This document shows, in pieces, positions 1 to 6,659 of a DNA stretch of 18,083 nt (within the stretch, counting starts at the first letter, position 1; each line of letters starts with the position of its first letter). The stretch is from NCBI GenBank assembly GCA_019454625.1, contig JACFNY010000001.1, positions 1 to 18,083 of the forward strand. Direction: 5' to 3'. Source of the DNA: Sphingomonadaceae bacterium. GTDB lineage: Bacteria > Pseudomonadota > Alphaproteobacteria > Sphingomonadales > Sphingomonadaceae. The translations under genes were made by a program, and so were the position numbers. The notes below the pieces were generated by a model, which saw only the letters and a program-made list of their open reading frames with translations, made no database searches and was not told the DNA's origin.

Positions 1-200
1 AAATAGCCGAAACTCTCACTTTCAAAGCGGACCAGTTTTATGGGGGAAGGCCAAAAGCGAGCTGGCCGCAAGGTACAATCGTACAGCCCGTGACCGGGAT
101 CATAGGTGCCGATGCCGGGCAGATCGCGTTTGAACGCCTCCCTGAGATGCCGCTGCTCCCTGCGGGAACGATCACCATCGGCCTCTTTCGACGCACTGCG

Positions 201-1304
201 CTACTCGCCCCGGAGCGCTTTCGATATTCCGTCCAGCCCTGCTTCCAGTTCAGAGCGCGTCGTCCAGCCGTAGCCGAGGCGGAAGTGCGTGTCGGGCATC
301 TCGAACCAGTGGCCCGGCCCGACATAGGTGCCGTGCGCTTCGAGCAGGCGTTTGTAGAAGGCGTCCGTGCCGCCCGGCGGCATCTCGCGCATGTGCGGGA
401 AGCAGACCACGCCGCCCGAGGGCTTCACCCAGTCGAGCAGCGGCTCCTGCGCCATCCAGTCGCTGACGAGCCGCAGGCGTAGCCGCATCTCTTCCAGCGT
501 TGGCGTCAGCAGTTCGGCGCGGCGGGCGAGCGCCTGTTCGGCGATCCATTCGTCGATGACGCTGCCGCAGATGCTGATCTGCTCCTTCGCGGCGAGGAAC
601 ACCTCCTGCAAGGCCGGGTCGGCGGTGATCAGCCAGCCGATGCGGATGCCGGGCACGCCGTAGGCCTTCGACAGCGAGGAAACGCTGATCACGTGCGAAC
701 CCAGAGACGCGGCGAGCGGCAGCGTACCGCCGTAGGAGAGGTCGCGGTAGGTCTCGTCGACGAGCAGCTTGCAGCCGCTGTCGCGCGCGAGGTCCACGAG
801 CCCGCGGAGGTCCGCCTCGCTCAGCATCGTGCCGGTGGGGTTGTGCGGGCAGGTGACGCTGATGATCTTCGTGCGCGGCGTGATCGCCGCCGCGATGCGT
901 GCGATGTCGATGCGGAAGCCGTCCTCGAACTTCAGGTCGATGAGGCTGATCGCGCAGCCGATGGCGCGCGGCGTTTCGAGGTTCGTCGCATAGTTGGGGC
1001 GGATGACGACGAGGTGGTCGGCGGGACCGAGCAGGGCGGTGGCGATGATGAACAGAGCCGTCGCCGCGCCGCTGCACACCAGCACGTCGTCCGGCGTCAA
1101 GGTCGGGGCGTCGCCCGCGATCAGCGCGCGCAGCCGCCCGCTGCCCCGGTGCTCGCCGTAGAGCAGCGTGAGATCGGGGATGGAGAGGCCGAGGCTCGAC
1201 AGCGTCTGGTCGGTGATCGAGCTTTCGGAGAGATTGTAGCGGATGTTGCCGTAGCCGTACTCCTCGGGGGATTCGACCTCGATCGGCATTCTGACGTAGC
1301 GCAT
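201..1304 (-). CDS. PLP-dependent class I/II aminotransferase
   Basis: A fold-type I aminotransferase of 367 residues, the usual size. It should move an amino group between an amino acid and a 2-oxo acid in the cytosol; the substrate cannot be read from sequence. Visible motifs are CPHNPTG (about 152-158), DETYRD (about 183-188, with the Asp that binds the pyridine nitrogen) and SSLSKAYGVPGIRIGW, whose Lys (about 213) should form the PLP Schiff base. I chose the ATG at 1304 because GAGG lies 8 bases upstream. A TTG at 1340, overlapping the stop of the upstream regulator as TTGA, would add 12 residues and has GGAG two bases before it. The gene follows the LuxR-type regulator by 32 bases, so the two are probably co-transcribed. 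Family assignment is firm; biological role unknown. Confidence 0.9.
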   Translation of the reverse strand: MRYVRMPIEVESPEEYGYGNIRYNLSESSITDQTLSSLGLSIPDLTLLYGEHRGSGRLRALIAGDAPTLTPDDVLVCSGAATALFIIATALLGPADHLVVIRPNYATNLETPRAIGCAISLIDLKFEDGFRIDIARIAAAITPRTKIISVTCPHNPTGTMLSEADLRGLVDLARDSGCKLLVDETYRDLSYGGTLPLAASLGSHVISVSSLSKAYGVPGIRIGWLITADPALQEVFLAAKEQISICGSVIDEWIAEQALARRAELLTPTLEEMRLRLRLVSDWMAQEPLLDWVKPSGGVVCFPHMREMPPGGTDAFYKRLLEAHGTYVGPGHWFEMPDTHFRLGYGWTTRSELEAGLDGISKALRGE

Positions 1305-1336
1305 GGGAACAACCTCGATGCTGCGGGGCGTTGCCT

Positions 1337-2116
1337 TCAATGCTCCGTCGTGCGGGGCGGGAGCAATCCCTCCGGGGAGGGATGGCGGGACGGCGCCCAG
1401 TGCTGCGCCAGCAGTTCGGCGAGCGAGCCGACGCCGAGCTTGCGGAAGATGCGCTTGCGGTGATCCTTCACCGTGTGACGGCTGATGCCGAGCCTGAGCG
1501 CGATCGCTTCGGACGAACAGCCCCGGACGAGGAGGCCGTGCACGTCCCGTTCGCGCGCGCTGAGGTCGTCCGCCTCCGAAAGACCTGTGCCGCCCAGGGC
1601 GGCATGACGCTCGAAAGCGGCTGCGAGCGGCCCGCCGAGGGCGCCGAGGGCGGAAAGATGCGCGTCGGCCGCGGCGATCCGCCCGCGCTCGCGGTACAGG
1701 CTCAGTTCCACCATGCCTCCGAGCGCGGGGAAATACAGCCCGATCTCCTCCTGCCGTTCAGGCCAGCCGGGCGTGCGGAAGCCGAGTTCCTCCTCGTCCG
1801 TCCAGATCAGCGCGTCGGCGTCGGGCAGACGGCCCGCGCCGCGCACCGCGAAATCACGGGCGCGGACGGCGCCGCTTCCCGGCACGGCGCGCAGCATCGG
1901 GTTCACTGCGTGCGTGACGGCGGCATAGGCCTCGATTCCGCGCGTGCAGCCGACGCGCGCGAAATCGTGGAACAGCGGCTGCGCTCTCCCCTCGCGGTGG
2001 AAGACAATCGCCGACAGCTCGAACCCGAGCGCGCTGCAGAGCGTCCGTGCCGTGATGCCGTGGAAATCGGCTGCGCCGATCGCGCCGATGACACGGGTAA
2101 GAACCTCGTGGAGCAT
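1337..2116 (-). CDS. LuxR-family transcriptional regulator
   Basis: A 259-residue protein with a C-terminal LuxR/GerE helix-turn-helix at about 184-240: LSARERDVHGLLVRGCSSEAI, then the recognition helix region LGISRHTVKDHRKRIFRKL. It should bind DNA and control transcription. The N-terminal 180 residues resemble no sensor domain I can name with confidence; they lack an obvious receiver-domain phosphorylation site, so this is not a typical response regulator. A short, Pro-rich tail of about 19 residues follows the HTH. I chose the ATG at 2116 because upstream in-frame starts would run back through the terminator of the preceding gene and into its coding end. No strong Shine-Dalgarno precedes this ATG. 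Two small palindromes (2129-2155) lie just upstream and may be operators. It sits 32 bases before the aminotransferase, its most likely target or partner. Confidence 0.88.
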   Translation of the reverse strand: MLHEVLTRVIGAIGAADFHGITARTLCSALGFELSAIVFHREGRAQPLFHDFARVGCTRGIEAYAAVTHAVNPMLRAVPGSGAVRARDFAVRGAGRLPDADALIWTDEEELGFRTPGWPERQEEIGLYFPALGGMVELSLYRERGRIAAADAHLSALGALGGPLAAAFERHAALGGTGLSEADDLSARERDVHGLLVRGCSSEAIALRLGISRHTVKDHRKRIFRKLGVGSLAELLAQHWAPSRHPSPEGLLPPRTTEH

Positions 2117-2179
2117 GGCCCGGTTTCTAGGTGGGGCACCTGACAGGAGCTTGTCGCGGGGTTCCGGGCCAAGCGCACG

Positions 2180-2206
2180 AAAAAGGGCGGCCCCGAAGGA
2201 CCGCCC
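2180..2206 (-). terminator. Intrinsic terminator of the PEP-CTERM gene
   Basis: Read on the minus strand, a 9-bp stem GGGCGGTCC/GGGCCGCCC with one G-U pair closes a TTCG tetraloop and is followed by five T. It starts 28 bases past the stop codon of the PEP-CTERM gene and ends about 64 bases before the LuxR-type gene, so it separates the two units. A run of A on the other side makes weak bidirectional function possible. Confidence 0.88.
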
Positions 2207-2234
2207 GTATTTTTGCCTGTTTGCCGCTGCGAGG

Positions 2235-2984
2235 TTAGCGGCGGCGGCGCAGGGCCCCGATGCCGGCAAGGCCGAGACCGAGCAGGCCGAGCATTCCGGG
2301 CTCGGGAACGGACGTGTCCTCGAGCAGGATCGTCGTGTCGACGCGGAAGTTGGATTCCGTCGTGTGGCGCTCCGCGAAGAACAGCTTGAAGCTGTAGTTC
2401 TCGCCGACCGTCAGGCCGCGGCCGTCGAGGGCGCACGAACCAGATTCTGCGCCGTGCACGCCGCCGAGATCCATGCAGAGCTTGCCGTCGATGTAGACCC
2501 AGAGGTCGTCGTCGCCCGTGAAGTTGAACACCTCGCCGCCCTGGTAAGTGAAGGTCGTCTCCAGCTCGAGCGTGAAGTGATAGTTGTGCGGGCGGCCCTC
2601 GGTGTCCGTGGCGACGCCGTCGATCGGGAAGAACGCCGAGTTGGCGTAGCTGTAGATGCCCGAACCCGGCGCCGTCTCGTTCAGCGTCAGGTTGATCGTG
2701 TAGGACGTGTTCACGCCCGGCACGTCCTTGTACCACTGGTCGAACGACGCGGCGCTCGAAATGGCGCCTGCACCGGGCGCGCCGATGAAGTCGGGGTTGC
2801 CCTCGGCGTTGAGCGTGCTGCTGACGAGACCGGGAACGAGGCCGCTGATGCCGTCCTCGAAATCCGGATGCGTGGCGGAAAAGTCGCGCACGGTTGCCGA
2901 AAGCGAAATGGATGCGGCCTCGGCCGGAACGCTGGCGAGAAGCGCGATCACCGTTGCGGCGCTGCCCAGAATGCGAATGTTCAT
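2235..2984 (-). CDS. Secreted PEP-CTERM protein with fibro-slime-like domain
   Basis: A 249-residue exported protein. Residues 1-23 form a signal peptide (MNIR then a hydrophobic core ending AEA). Residues about 35-220 look like a fibro-slime domain, with NFTGDDDLWVYIDGKL (about 154-169), the DLGGVHG turn (172-178) and FFAERHTTESNFRV (202-215). The tail is a textbook PEP-CTERM signal: VPEPG at 226-230, a Gly/Leu-rich helix of about 15 residues, then RRRR at the end. Such proteins are cleaved at the PEP motif by an exosortase and passed to the cell surface or extracellular matrix, often together with exopolysaccharide genes; none of that machinery is in this window. Two Cys (170, 184) could form a disulfide. 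The start is the ATG at 2984, with GGAGGA 5 bases upstream. A sigma-54 promoter candidate lies upstream and a UUCG terminator downstream. Confidence 0.9.
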   Translation of the reverse strand: MNIRILGSAATVIALLASVPAEAASISLSATVRDFSATHPDFEDGISGLVPGLVSSTLNAEGNPDFIGAPGAGAISSAASFDQWYKDVPGVNTSYTINLTLNETAPGSGIYSYANSAFFPIDGVATDTEGRPHNYHFTLELETTFTYQGGEVFNFTGDDDLWVYIDGKLCMDLGGVHGAESGSCALDGRGLTVGENYSFKLFFAERHTTESNFRVDTTILLEDTSVPEPGMLGLLGLGLAGIGALRRRR

Positions 2985-3044
2985 GTCATCCTCCAACTGT
3001 CCGGGCGCTTTTCTTGCTTCGGCGCCCCGGTTACGGCAGGCAGA

Positions 3045-3061
3045 AGCAACGTTTGTGCCAG
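3045..3061 (-). promoter_or_regulatory. Sigma-54 (-24/-12) promoter for the PEP-CTERM gene
   Basis: On the minus strand, positions 3060-3045 read TGGCACAAACGTTGCT. This matches the RpoN consensus TGGCAC-N5-TTGCW, with the invariant GG (3059-3058) and GC (3047-3046) exactly 10 bases apart. Transcription would start near 3034, giving a leader of about 50 bases before the ATG at 2984. Sigma-54 promoters need an enhancer-binding activator; none is encoded here. Confidence 0.75.
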
Positions 3062-3075
3062 TTGGGCCGAATCGT

Positions 3076-3096
3076 CGGGAATCCGCACGAATCCCG
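3076..3096. promoter_or_regulatory. Inverted repeat upstream of the sigma-54 promoter
   Basis: Arms CGGGAATC (3076-3083) and GAATCCCG (3089-3096) are inverted repeats matching at 7 of 8 positions around a 5-base spacer. The centre lies about 52 bases upstream of the predicted start of transcription of the PEP-CTERM gene. It could be the activator site for that promoter, although such sites usually lie further upstream. Inference from position and symmetry only. Confidence 0.35.
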
Positions 3097-3160
3097 TTCC
3101 GGCGTTCGCAAGCGCACTTTCGGAATGTAAATTATACCGGCACCAGAACGAGGCCGGGGC

Positions 3161-3769
3161 TCAGGCGGGCGGGAACTGTGTTTCCACCATCGAGGAGCGC
3201 GAGGCCCATTCGTCGTGGAGCTTCGTCAGCTCCGGCCGTGTGCGCTTCCAGTCGAGCACCGGATGCCGGTAGTCGATGTATTCGAGCGCGATCACCGAGA
3301 GCATCTCGGCGTAGCTGCGATAGGCGTGCGCGGCGGCCAGCATGGCGGGAAGGGCGTCGAGCGCGCGCTCGATCTTCCCGCGCCAGCGGCCCTGCCAGTA
3401 GATGGAGCGCTCGCCCGGCTGGCGCAGCGTTTCCATGCGCCAGGCGACGGCGGCGTCGAGGATGGCGTCGATGTGCGCGGCGAGCGTCATCGCCGCCCAG
3501 CGCTTCGGGTCGCCGGGCGCGGGATAGAGGTCGCCTGCGTCCTTGAGGCTCGCGAGATAGGCGAGGATGACGCGGCTGTCGTGCACCGCCGTGCCGTCGT
3601 CGGTGATGAGCGCGGGGATCTTGGAGACCGGATTCACGGAGATCAGTTCGTCGGGGTCCGCGAGCGGGTCCACGGGCACCTCGTCGACGGCGTCCTCGAG
3701 ATCGAGCTCGCGGACGAACACGCGCACCTTGCGCGCATAGGGCGAGGTGTAGGACATGTAGAGCTTCAT
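3161..3769 (-). CDS. Glutathione S-transferase family protein
   Basis: A 202-residue cytosolic protein of normal GST length. The N-terminal thioredoxin-like half begins KLYMSYTSPYARKVRV, where Ser9 or a nearby Thr/Ser/Tyr would be the activating residue. NPVSKIPAL (46-54) carries the cis-Pro of the glutathione site and DSRVILAYL (64-72) the glutathione-binding Ser of the usual E/D-S-R/N motif. The helical C-terminal half is Trp-rich (WAAM, YWQGRWRGKIE). It should conjugate or reduce electrophiles with glutathione; the substrate is unknown. The ATG at 3769 has AGGGAA about 6 bases upstream. It is divergent from hisN across 96 bases. A weak hairpin (3137-3157) just past the stop may terminate it. 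It is 176 bases upstream of the PEP-CTERM gene and need not be co-regulated with it. Confidence 0.88.
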   Translation of the reverse strand: MKLYMSYTSPYARKVRVFVRELDLEDAVDEVPVDPLADPDELISVNPVSKIPALITDDGTAVHDSRVILAYLASLKDAGDLYPAPGDPKRWAAMTLAAHIDAILDAAVAWRMETLRQPGERSIYWQGRWRGKIERALDALPAMLAAAHAYRSYAEMLSVIALEYIDYRHPVLDWKRTRPELTKLHDEWASRSSMVETQFPPA

Positions 3770-3865
3770 GAACGATTCCCTGAACCAAACGATGATTTGC
3801 GGGCACGCTAGCCGCGCCGGCGCTGCAAGAAAAGCGCGACGTGCGAACCATTTGGCGGTATCCCC

Positions 3866-4639
3866 GTGAGCCGCGCTGACGATCTCGCCTTCGCGCACCG
3901 CCTCGCCGATGCCGCCGGCGCGGCGATCCGGCCGTGGTTCCGCGCACGCGTCGAGGTGGAGACGAAGGGCGACGCCTCGCCCGTCACCGTCGCCGACCGC
4001 GCCGCCGAAACGGCGATGCGCGCGCTCATCGCGGCGGAGCGGCCCGGCGAGGGCATCGTCGGCGAGGAGTTCGGCGTCTCGAACCCCGGTGCGTCCCGCG
4101 TCTGGGTGCTCGATCCCATCGACGGCACGCGCAGCTTCATCGCCGGGCGGCCCATTTTCGGCACGCTGGTCGCGCTGCTCGAAGAGGGGCGCCCCGTGCT
4201 CGGCATCATCGACCAGCCGATCGGGCGGGACCGCTGGGTGGGCGCGGCGGGCGAGGCGACGACATTGAACGGCGCGGTCGTCACCACGCGGCGCTGCCCG
4301 TCGCTGTCGATGGCGCTCATCACCTCCACCGGCCCGCAGTATTTCCATGCGCCCGAGCGCGCGCGCTTCGAGGCGCTTGCCGCCGCGGCGGGCCAGCTCG
4401 TCTACGGCGGGGACTGCTACAACTACGGTCTCGTCGCCGCGGGCCACATCGACATCGTCGTCGAGGCGAACCTCAAGCTGCACGACTTCGCGGCGCTCGC
4501 GCCCATCGTCATCGGCGCGGGCGGGTCGATGACGGACTGGCAGGGCCGCCCGCTTGACGGAAACAGCGACGGCAGCGTGATCGCGCTCGGCGATGCGTCG
4601 CTGCTCCCTGAAGTGTCGCGGCGTTTGCTTGCGGATTGA
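3866..4639 (+). CDS. hisN: Histidinol-phosphatase (inositol monophosphatase family)
   Basis: A 257-residue metal-dependent phosphatase of the inositol monophosphatase fold, best matching the HisN branch that removes phosphate from L-histidinol phosphate in histidine synthesis. Metal-ligand motifs are present: GEEFG (66-70), DPIDGTRSFIAG (83-94, with Asp83 and Asp86) and the C-terminal KLHDFAAL (204-211, with Asp207), where HD replaces the more common WD. The phrase GRPIFGTLVALLEEGRPVLGIIDQP is typical of HisN rather than of inositol phosphatase or CysQ. The start is a GTG at 3866 with only a weak GGCGG upstream. No other his genes are nearby, which is common for this enzyme. It overlaps or directly abuts the next gene. 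Confidence 0.88.
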   Translation: MSRADDLAFAHRLADAAGAAIRPWFRARVEVETKGDASPVTVADRAAETAMRALIAAERPGEGIVGEEFGVSNPGASRVWVLDPIDGTRSFIAGRPIFGTLVALLEEGRPVLGIIDQPIGRDRWVGAAGEATTLNGAVVTTRRCPSLSMALITSTGPQYFHAPERARFEALAAAAGQLVYGGDCYNYGLVAAGHIDIVVEANLKLHDFAALAPIVIGAGGSMTDWQGRPLDGNSDGSVIALGDASLLPEVSRRLLAD

Positions 4640-4644
4640 ACGCG

Positions 4645-5205
4645 ATGCTTGTCACGCCGCCCCGCAAGACACCGCTCGCCGCCGCGCGAATCGATACGCC
4701 GACCGGAGACATGCTCTGCGTCTGGGGCGCGGACGGGCGCGTCCGCGCGCTCGAATGGGCGGACAAGGATGGCCGGTTCCAGATGCTGCTCGCGCGTTAT
4801 CAGGGGCCGGGCACCGTGCTCGAAATGCAGGAATCACCGCCCGTGCCCGTCTCCCGTGCGCTCGCCGCCTACTTCGAGGGCGATTTCGCGGCGACGGCGG
4901 CGATCGAGGTCGATCCCGGTGGCACGACGTTCCAGAAGGAGGCGTGGGCGGCGCTCAGGCGCATCCCGCCCGGCGAGACGCGCACCTATGCCGAGCAGGC
5001 GGCCGCCATCGGGCGCCCCGCCGCCGTGCGCGCCGTCGGCGCGGCGAACGGCGCGAATCCCGTGGCGATCATCGTGCCCTGCCACCGCGTGATCGGGGCG
5101 GACGGCTCGCTCACCGGCTTCGGCGGCGGCATCGAGCGCAAGCGCTGGCTGCTCGCGCACGAAGGCGCTGCGGTGGCGGCGGTGCAGCCCGGTCTGTTCG
5201 GCTAG
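4645..5205 (+). CDS. ogt: Methylated-DNA--protein-cysteine S-methyltransferase
   Basis: A 186-residue suicide DNA-repair protein that transfers the alkyl group from O6-alkylguanine to its own Cys. The C-terminal catalytic domain starts near TTFQKEAWAALRRIPPGETRTYAEQA, followed by the Arg-finger/helix segment VRAVGAANGANP. The active site is IVPCHRVIG with the acceptor Cys at about 146, then GFGGGIERKRWLLAHE. The N-terminal 80 residues are the usual poorly conserved domain. The start is the ATG at 4645. A TTG at 4636 overlaps the hisN stop as TTGA and would add three residues; neither has a strong Shine-Dalgarno, which suggests translational coupling to hisN. The pairing of histidine synthesis and alkylation repair is not functionally obvious. 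Confidence 0.92.
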   Translation: MLVTPPRKTPLAAARIDTPTGDMLCVWGADGRVRALEWADKDGRFQMLLARYQGPGTVLEMQESPPVPVSRALAAYFEGDFAATAAIEVDPGGTTFQKEAWAALRRIPPGETRTYAEQAAAIGRPAAVRAVGAANGANPVAIIVPCHRVIGADGSLTGFGGGIERKRWLLAHEGAAVAAVQPGLFG

Positions 5206-5213
5206 AGCCTGCT

Positions 5214-5251
5214 CGTTTGCTATGGAAGCGCTCGGGTTTCCATAGCAAACG
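5214..5251. repeat. 14-bp perfect inverted repeat between convergent genes
   Basis: Arms CGTTTGCTATGGAA (5214-5227) and TTCCATAGCAAACG (5238-5251) are exact inverted repeats around the 10-base loop GCGCTCGGGT. It lies between the stops of the alkyltransferase gene (5205) and the LysE-type gene (5274). There is no T-run on either strand, so it is not a classical terminator. Outside it, CTAGA (about 5203) and TCTAG (5261-5265) add further symmetry. Confidence 0.8.
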
Positions 5252-5273
5252 TGAATCGCTGTCTAGACGCCGG

Positions 5274-5897
5274 TCAGCCCTGACGGGAAAGCGCGAGCTT
5301 CAAACCGAACGCGATGAACACGCCGCTGGTCAACCGGTCCATCGTCCGCACCACGCGCGGGCGTGCGAGAAACCGGCCGAGCGGCACGGTCGCGGCGATC
5401 AGCAGGGCGAACCACAGGAAGCCGAGCAGAACATGCACGCTCGCGAGGATGAACGAAAAGCCCGCGGCATCGACGCCGGTCGGGATGAATTGCGGCAGGA
5501 AGGTGATGTAGAAGGCGCCGACCTTGGGATTGAGAAGGTTCGTGACGAGACCGCGCGTGAAGGCCTCGCGCGCAGTCCCGCCGATCGCGGCGCTGTCTGC
5601 GGCGAGCGCGCTGCGCGGTTTCAGGAGGAGGCCGACGCCCAGATAGAGAAGGTAGGCCGCCCCCGCCCATTTCACGATGGTGAAGGCCGCTTCCGAGGCG
5701 GCGAGCAATGCCCCGAGGCCGAGCGAGACCGCCCCGCCCCAGATCAGGCAGCCGAGCCCGATGCCGAGCGACGCGAAGGCCGCGCTGCGCGGGCCGGTCG
5801 CTGCGCTCCTGAGCACCATCGCCGTGTCGACTCCGGGGGTCAGGGTGAGCACCGCGGCGGCGGCGGTGAAGGCGATCAGGGACTGGGTGACGGTCAT
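5274..5897 (-). CDS. LysE/RhtB family amino-acid exporter
   Basis: A 207-residue inner-membrane protein of the LysE/RhtB translocator family, which exports amino acids or related small molecules using the proton-motive force. The signature TPGVDTAMVLRSA lies at about 20-32. About six hydrophobic segments are visible (roughly 5-27, 38-62, 67-90, 113-136, 143-168, 185-203), and the mid-protein GLVTNLLNPKVGAFYITFLP segment is characteristic. The substrate cannot be assigned. The ATG at 5897 has no strong Shine-Dalgarno. The gene is convergent with the alkyltransferase gene and divergent from rpmI across 153 bases. Confidence 0.9.
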   Translation of the reverse strand: MTVTQSLIAFTAAAAVLTLTPGVDTAMVLRSAATGPRSAAFASLGIGLGCLIWGGAVSLGLGALLAASEAAFTIVKWAGAAYLLYLGVGLLLKPRSALAADSAAIGGTAREAFTRGLVTNLLNPKVGAFYITFLPQFIPTGVDAAGFSFILASVHVLLGFLWFALLIAATVPLGRFLARPRVVRTMDRLTSGVFIAFGLKLALSRQG

Positions 5898-5909
5898 GCC
5901 GTGTCTTTA

Positions 5910-5951
5910 GAGCAGGCACGGCGGACGGTACAGCGCCCGCCGGGCTTGCTC
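5910..5951. promoter_or_regulatory. Long imperfect palindrome in the LysE/rpmI divergent region
   Basis: Positions 5910-5924 and 5937-5951 can pair over 15 positions with one A-G mismatch and one G-T pair, around a 12-base loop. The right arm covers the candidate -35 box of the rpmI promoter (5946-5951). In the leftward transcript it would lie upstream of or within the LysE leader. It may be an operator or a structured leader. Confidence 0.4.
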
Positions 5952-5974
5952 TTCGGCCCGTGCCCCGCTATAGC
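5946..5974 (+). promoter_or_regulatory. Sigma-70-type promoter for rpmI-rplT
   Basis: TTGCTC (5946-5951) and TATAGC (5969-5974) are separated by 17 bases. Transcription would start near 5981, giving a leader of about 70 bases. The leader contains a 7-bp hairpin, GACCGCC (5993-5999) with GGCGGTC (6020-6026), that ends 24 bases before the rpmI ATG. Confidence 0.6.
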
Positions 5975-6050
5975 GCGCGCTTCGAAAAACGTGACCGCCC
6001 GGCCAGTGTGGGCTGCCGAGGCGGTCTTATAGCGTTTCAAGGAGACGGAA

Positions 6051-6257
6051 ATGCCCAAGCTCAAGACGAAGAGCGGCGTCAAGAAGCGGTTGAAGATCAC
6101 CGCGACCGGCAAGCTCAAGCACGGTGTCGCCGGCAAGCGCCACCGGCTCATCAGCCACAATGCCAAGTATATCCGCCAGAACCGCGGCACCGACGTGCTG
6201 GCCGACTGCGAGACCAAGAAGGTCTTGAAGCAGTGGGCGCCTTACGGCCTGAAATAG
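6051..6257 (+). CDS. rpmI: 50S ribosomal protein L35
   Basis: A 68-residue, strongly basic protein of the exact family length, beginning [20 protein letters not shown] and containing [20 protein letters not shown], both typical of L35. It is a structural component of the large ribosomal subunit. AAGGAGA lies 5 bases before the ATG. It is followed 11 bases later by rplT, the conserved order. infC, often immediately upstream of rpmI in other bacteria, is absent here; the neighbour on that side is a divergent LysE-type exporter. Confidence 0.98.
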   Translation: MPKLKTKSGVKKRLKITATGKLKHGVAGKRHRLISHNAKYIRQNRGTDVLADCETKKVLKQWAPYGLK

Positions 6258-6268
6258 GAGGATAACCC

Positions 6269-6634
6269 ATGGCACGTGTCAAACGCGGCGTCACCACGCA
6301 CGCCAAGCACAAGAAGATCCTGAAGGCAGCCAAGGGCTATTACGGCCGCCGGAAGAACACCATCCGCATCGCGCGTCAGGCGGTCGAGAAGGCCGGCCAG
6401 TACGCGTATCGCGACCGGAAGGTGAAGAAGCGGAATTTCCGCGCGCTCTGGATTCAGCGCATCAATGCCGCTGTCCGCGAAGAAGGCCTCACCTACGGCC
6501 GGTTCATGCACGGCCTGAAGCTGGCCGGCGTTGAGCTGGATCGCAAGGTGCTCGCCGATCTCGCCGTCCACGAGGGCGAAGCGTTTAAGGCCATCGTCAA
6601 GCAGGCAGAGTCCGCGCTCGCGAAGGCCGCGTAA
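6269..6634 (+). CDS. rplT: 50S ribosomal protein L20
   Basis: A 121-residue basic protein with the L20 hallmarks [26 protein letters not shown] (40-46) and [16 protein letters not shown] (about 78-93). L20 binds 23S rRNA early in large-subunit assembly and in some bacteria represses its own operon by binding the leader mRNA; the leader hairpin at 5993-6026 would be a place to look for that here. TAGGAGGA lies just before the ATG. The stop is followed by a strong terminator before pheS. Confidence 0.98.
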   Translation: MARVKRGVTTHAKHKKILKAAKGYYGRRKNTIRIARQAVEKAGQYAYRDRKVKKRNFRALWIQRINAAVREEGLTYGRFMHGLKLAGVELDRKVLADLAVHEGEAFKAIVKQAESALAKAA

Positions 6635-6659
6635 CAAACGCGAACCAAAGCAATGGCAA

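Noticed and set aside
1..200. Candidate gene end, insertion-sequence end or 46-codon ORF (minus strand, 178-38) at the left edge
   Set aside because: The minus-strand frame of the aminotransferase continues open after its TAG stop to the window edge but has no plausible start. The 46-codon ORF has a modest ribosome site (GAGG) but a composition I cannot link to anything. Bases 1-40 have a lower-GC look reminiscent of a mobile-element end, but no terminal repeats or transposase are visible.
2117..2269. Upstream start for the LuxR-type regulator
   Set aside because: The extension would encode residues through the PEP-CTERM terminator and its stop codon, which is incompatible with a normal N terminus.
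4593..6032. Plus-strand open frame spanning the alkyltransferase and LysE-type genes
   Set aside because: It crosses two well-supported genes on opposite strands and the hairpin between them, and is Arg-rich with no family signature.
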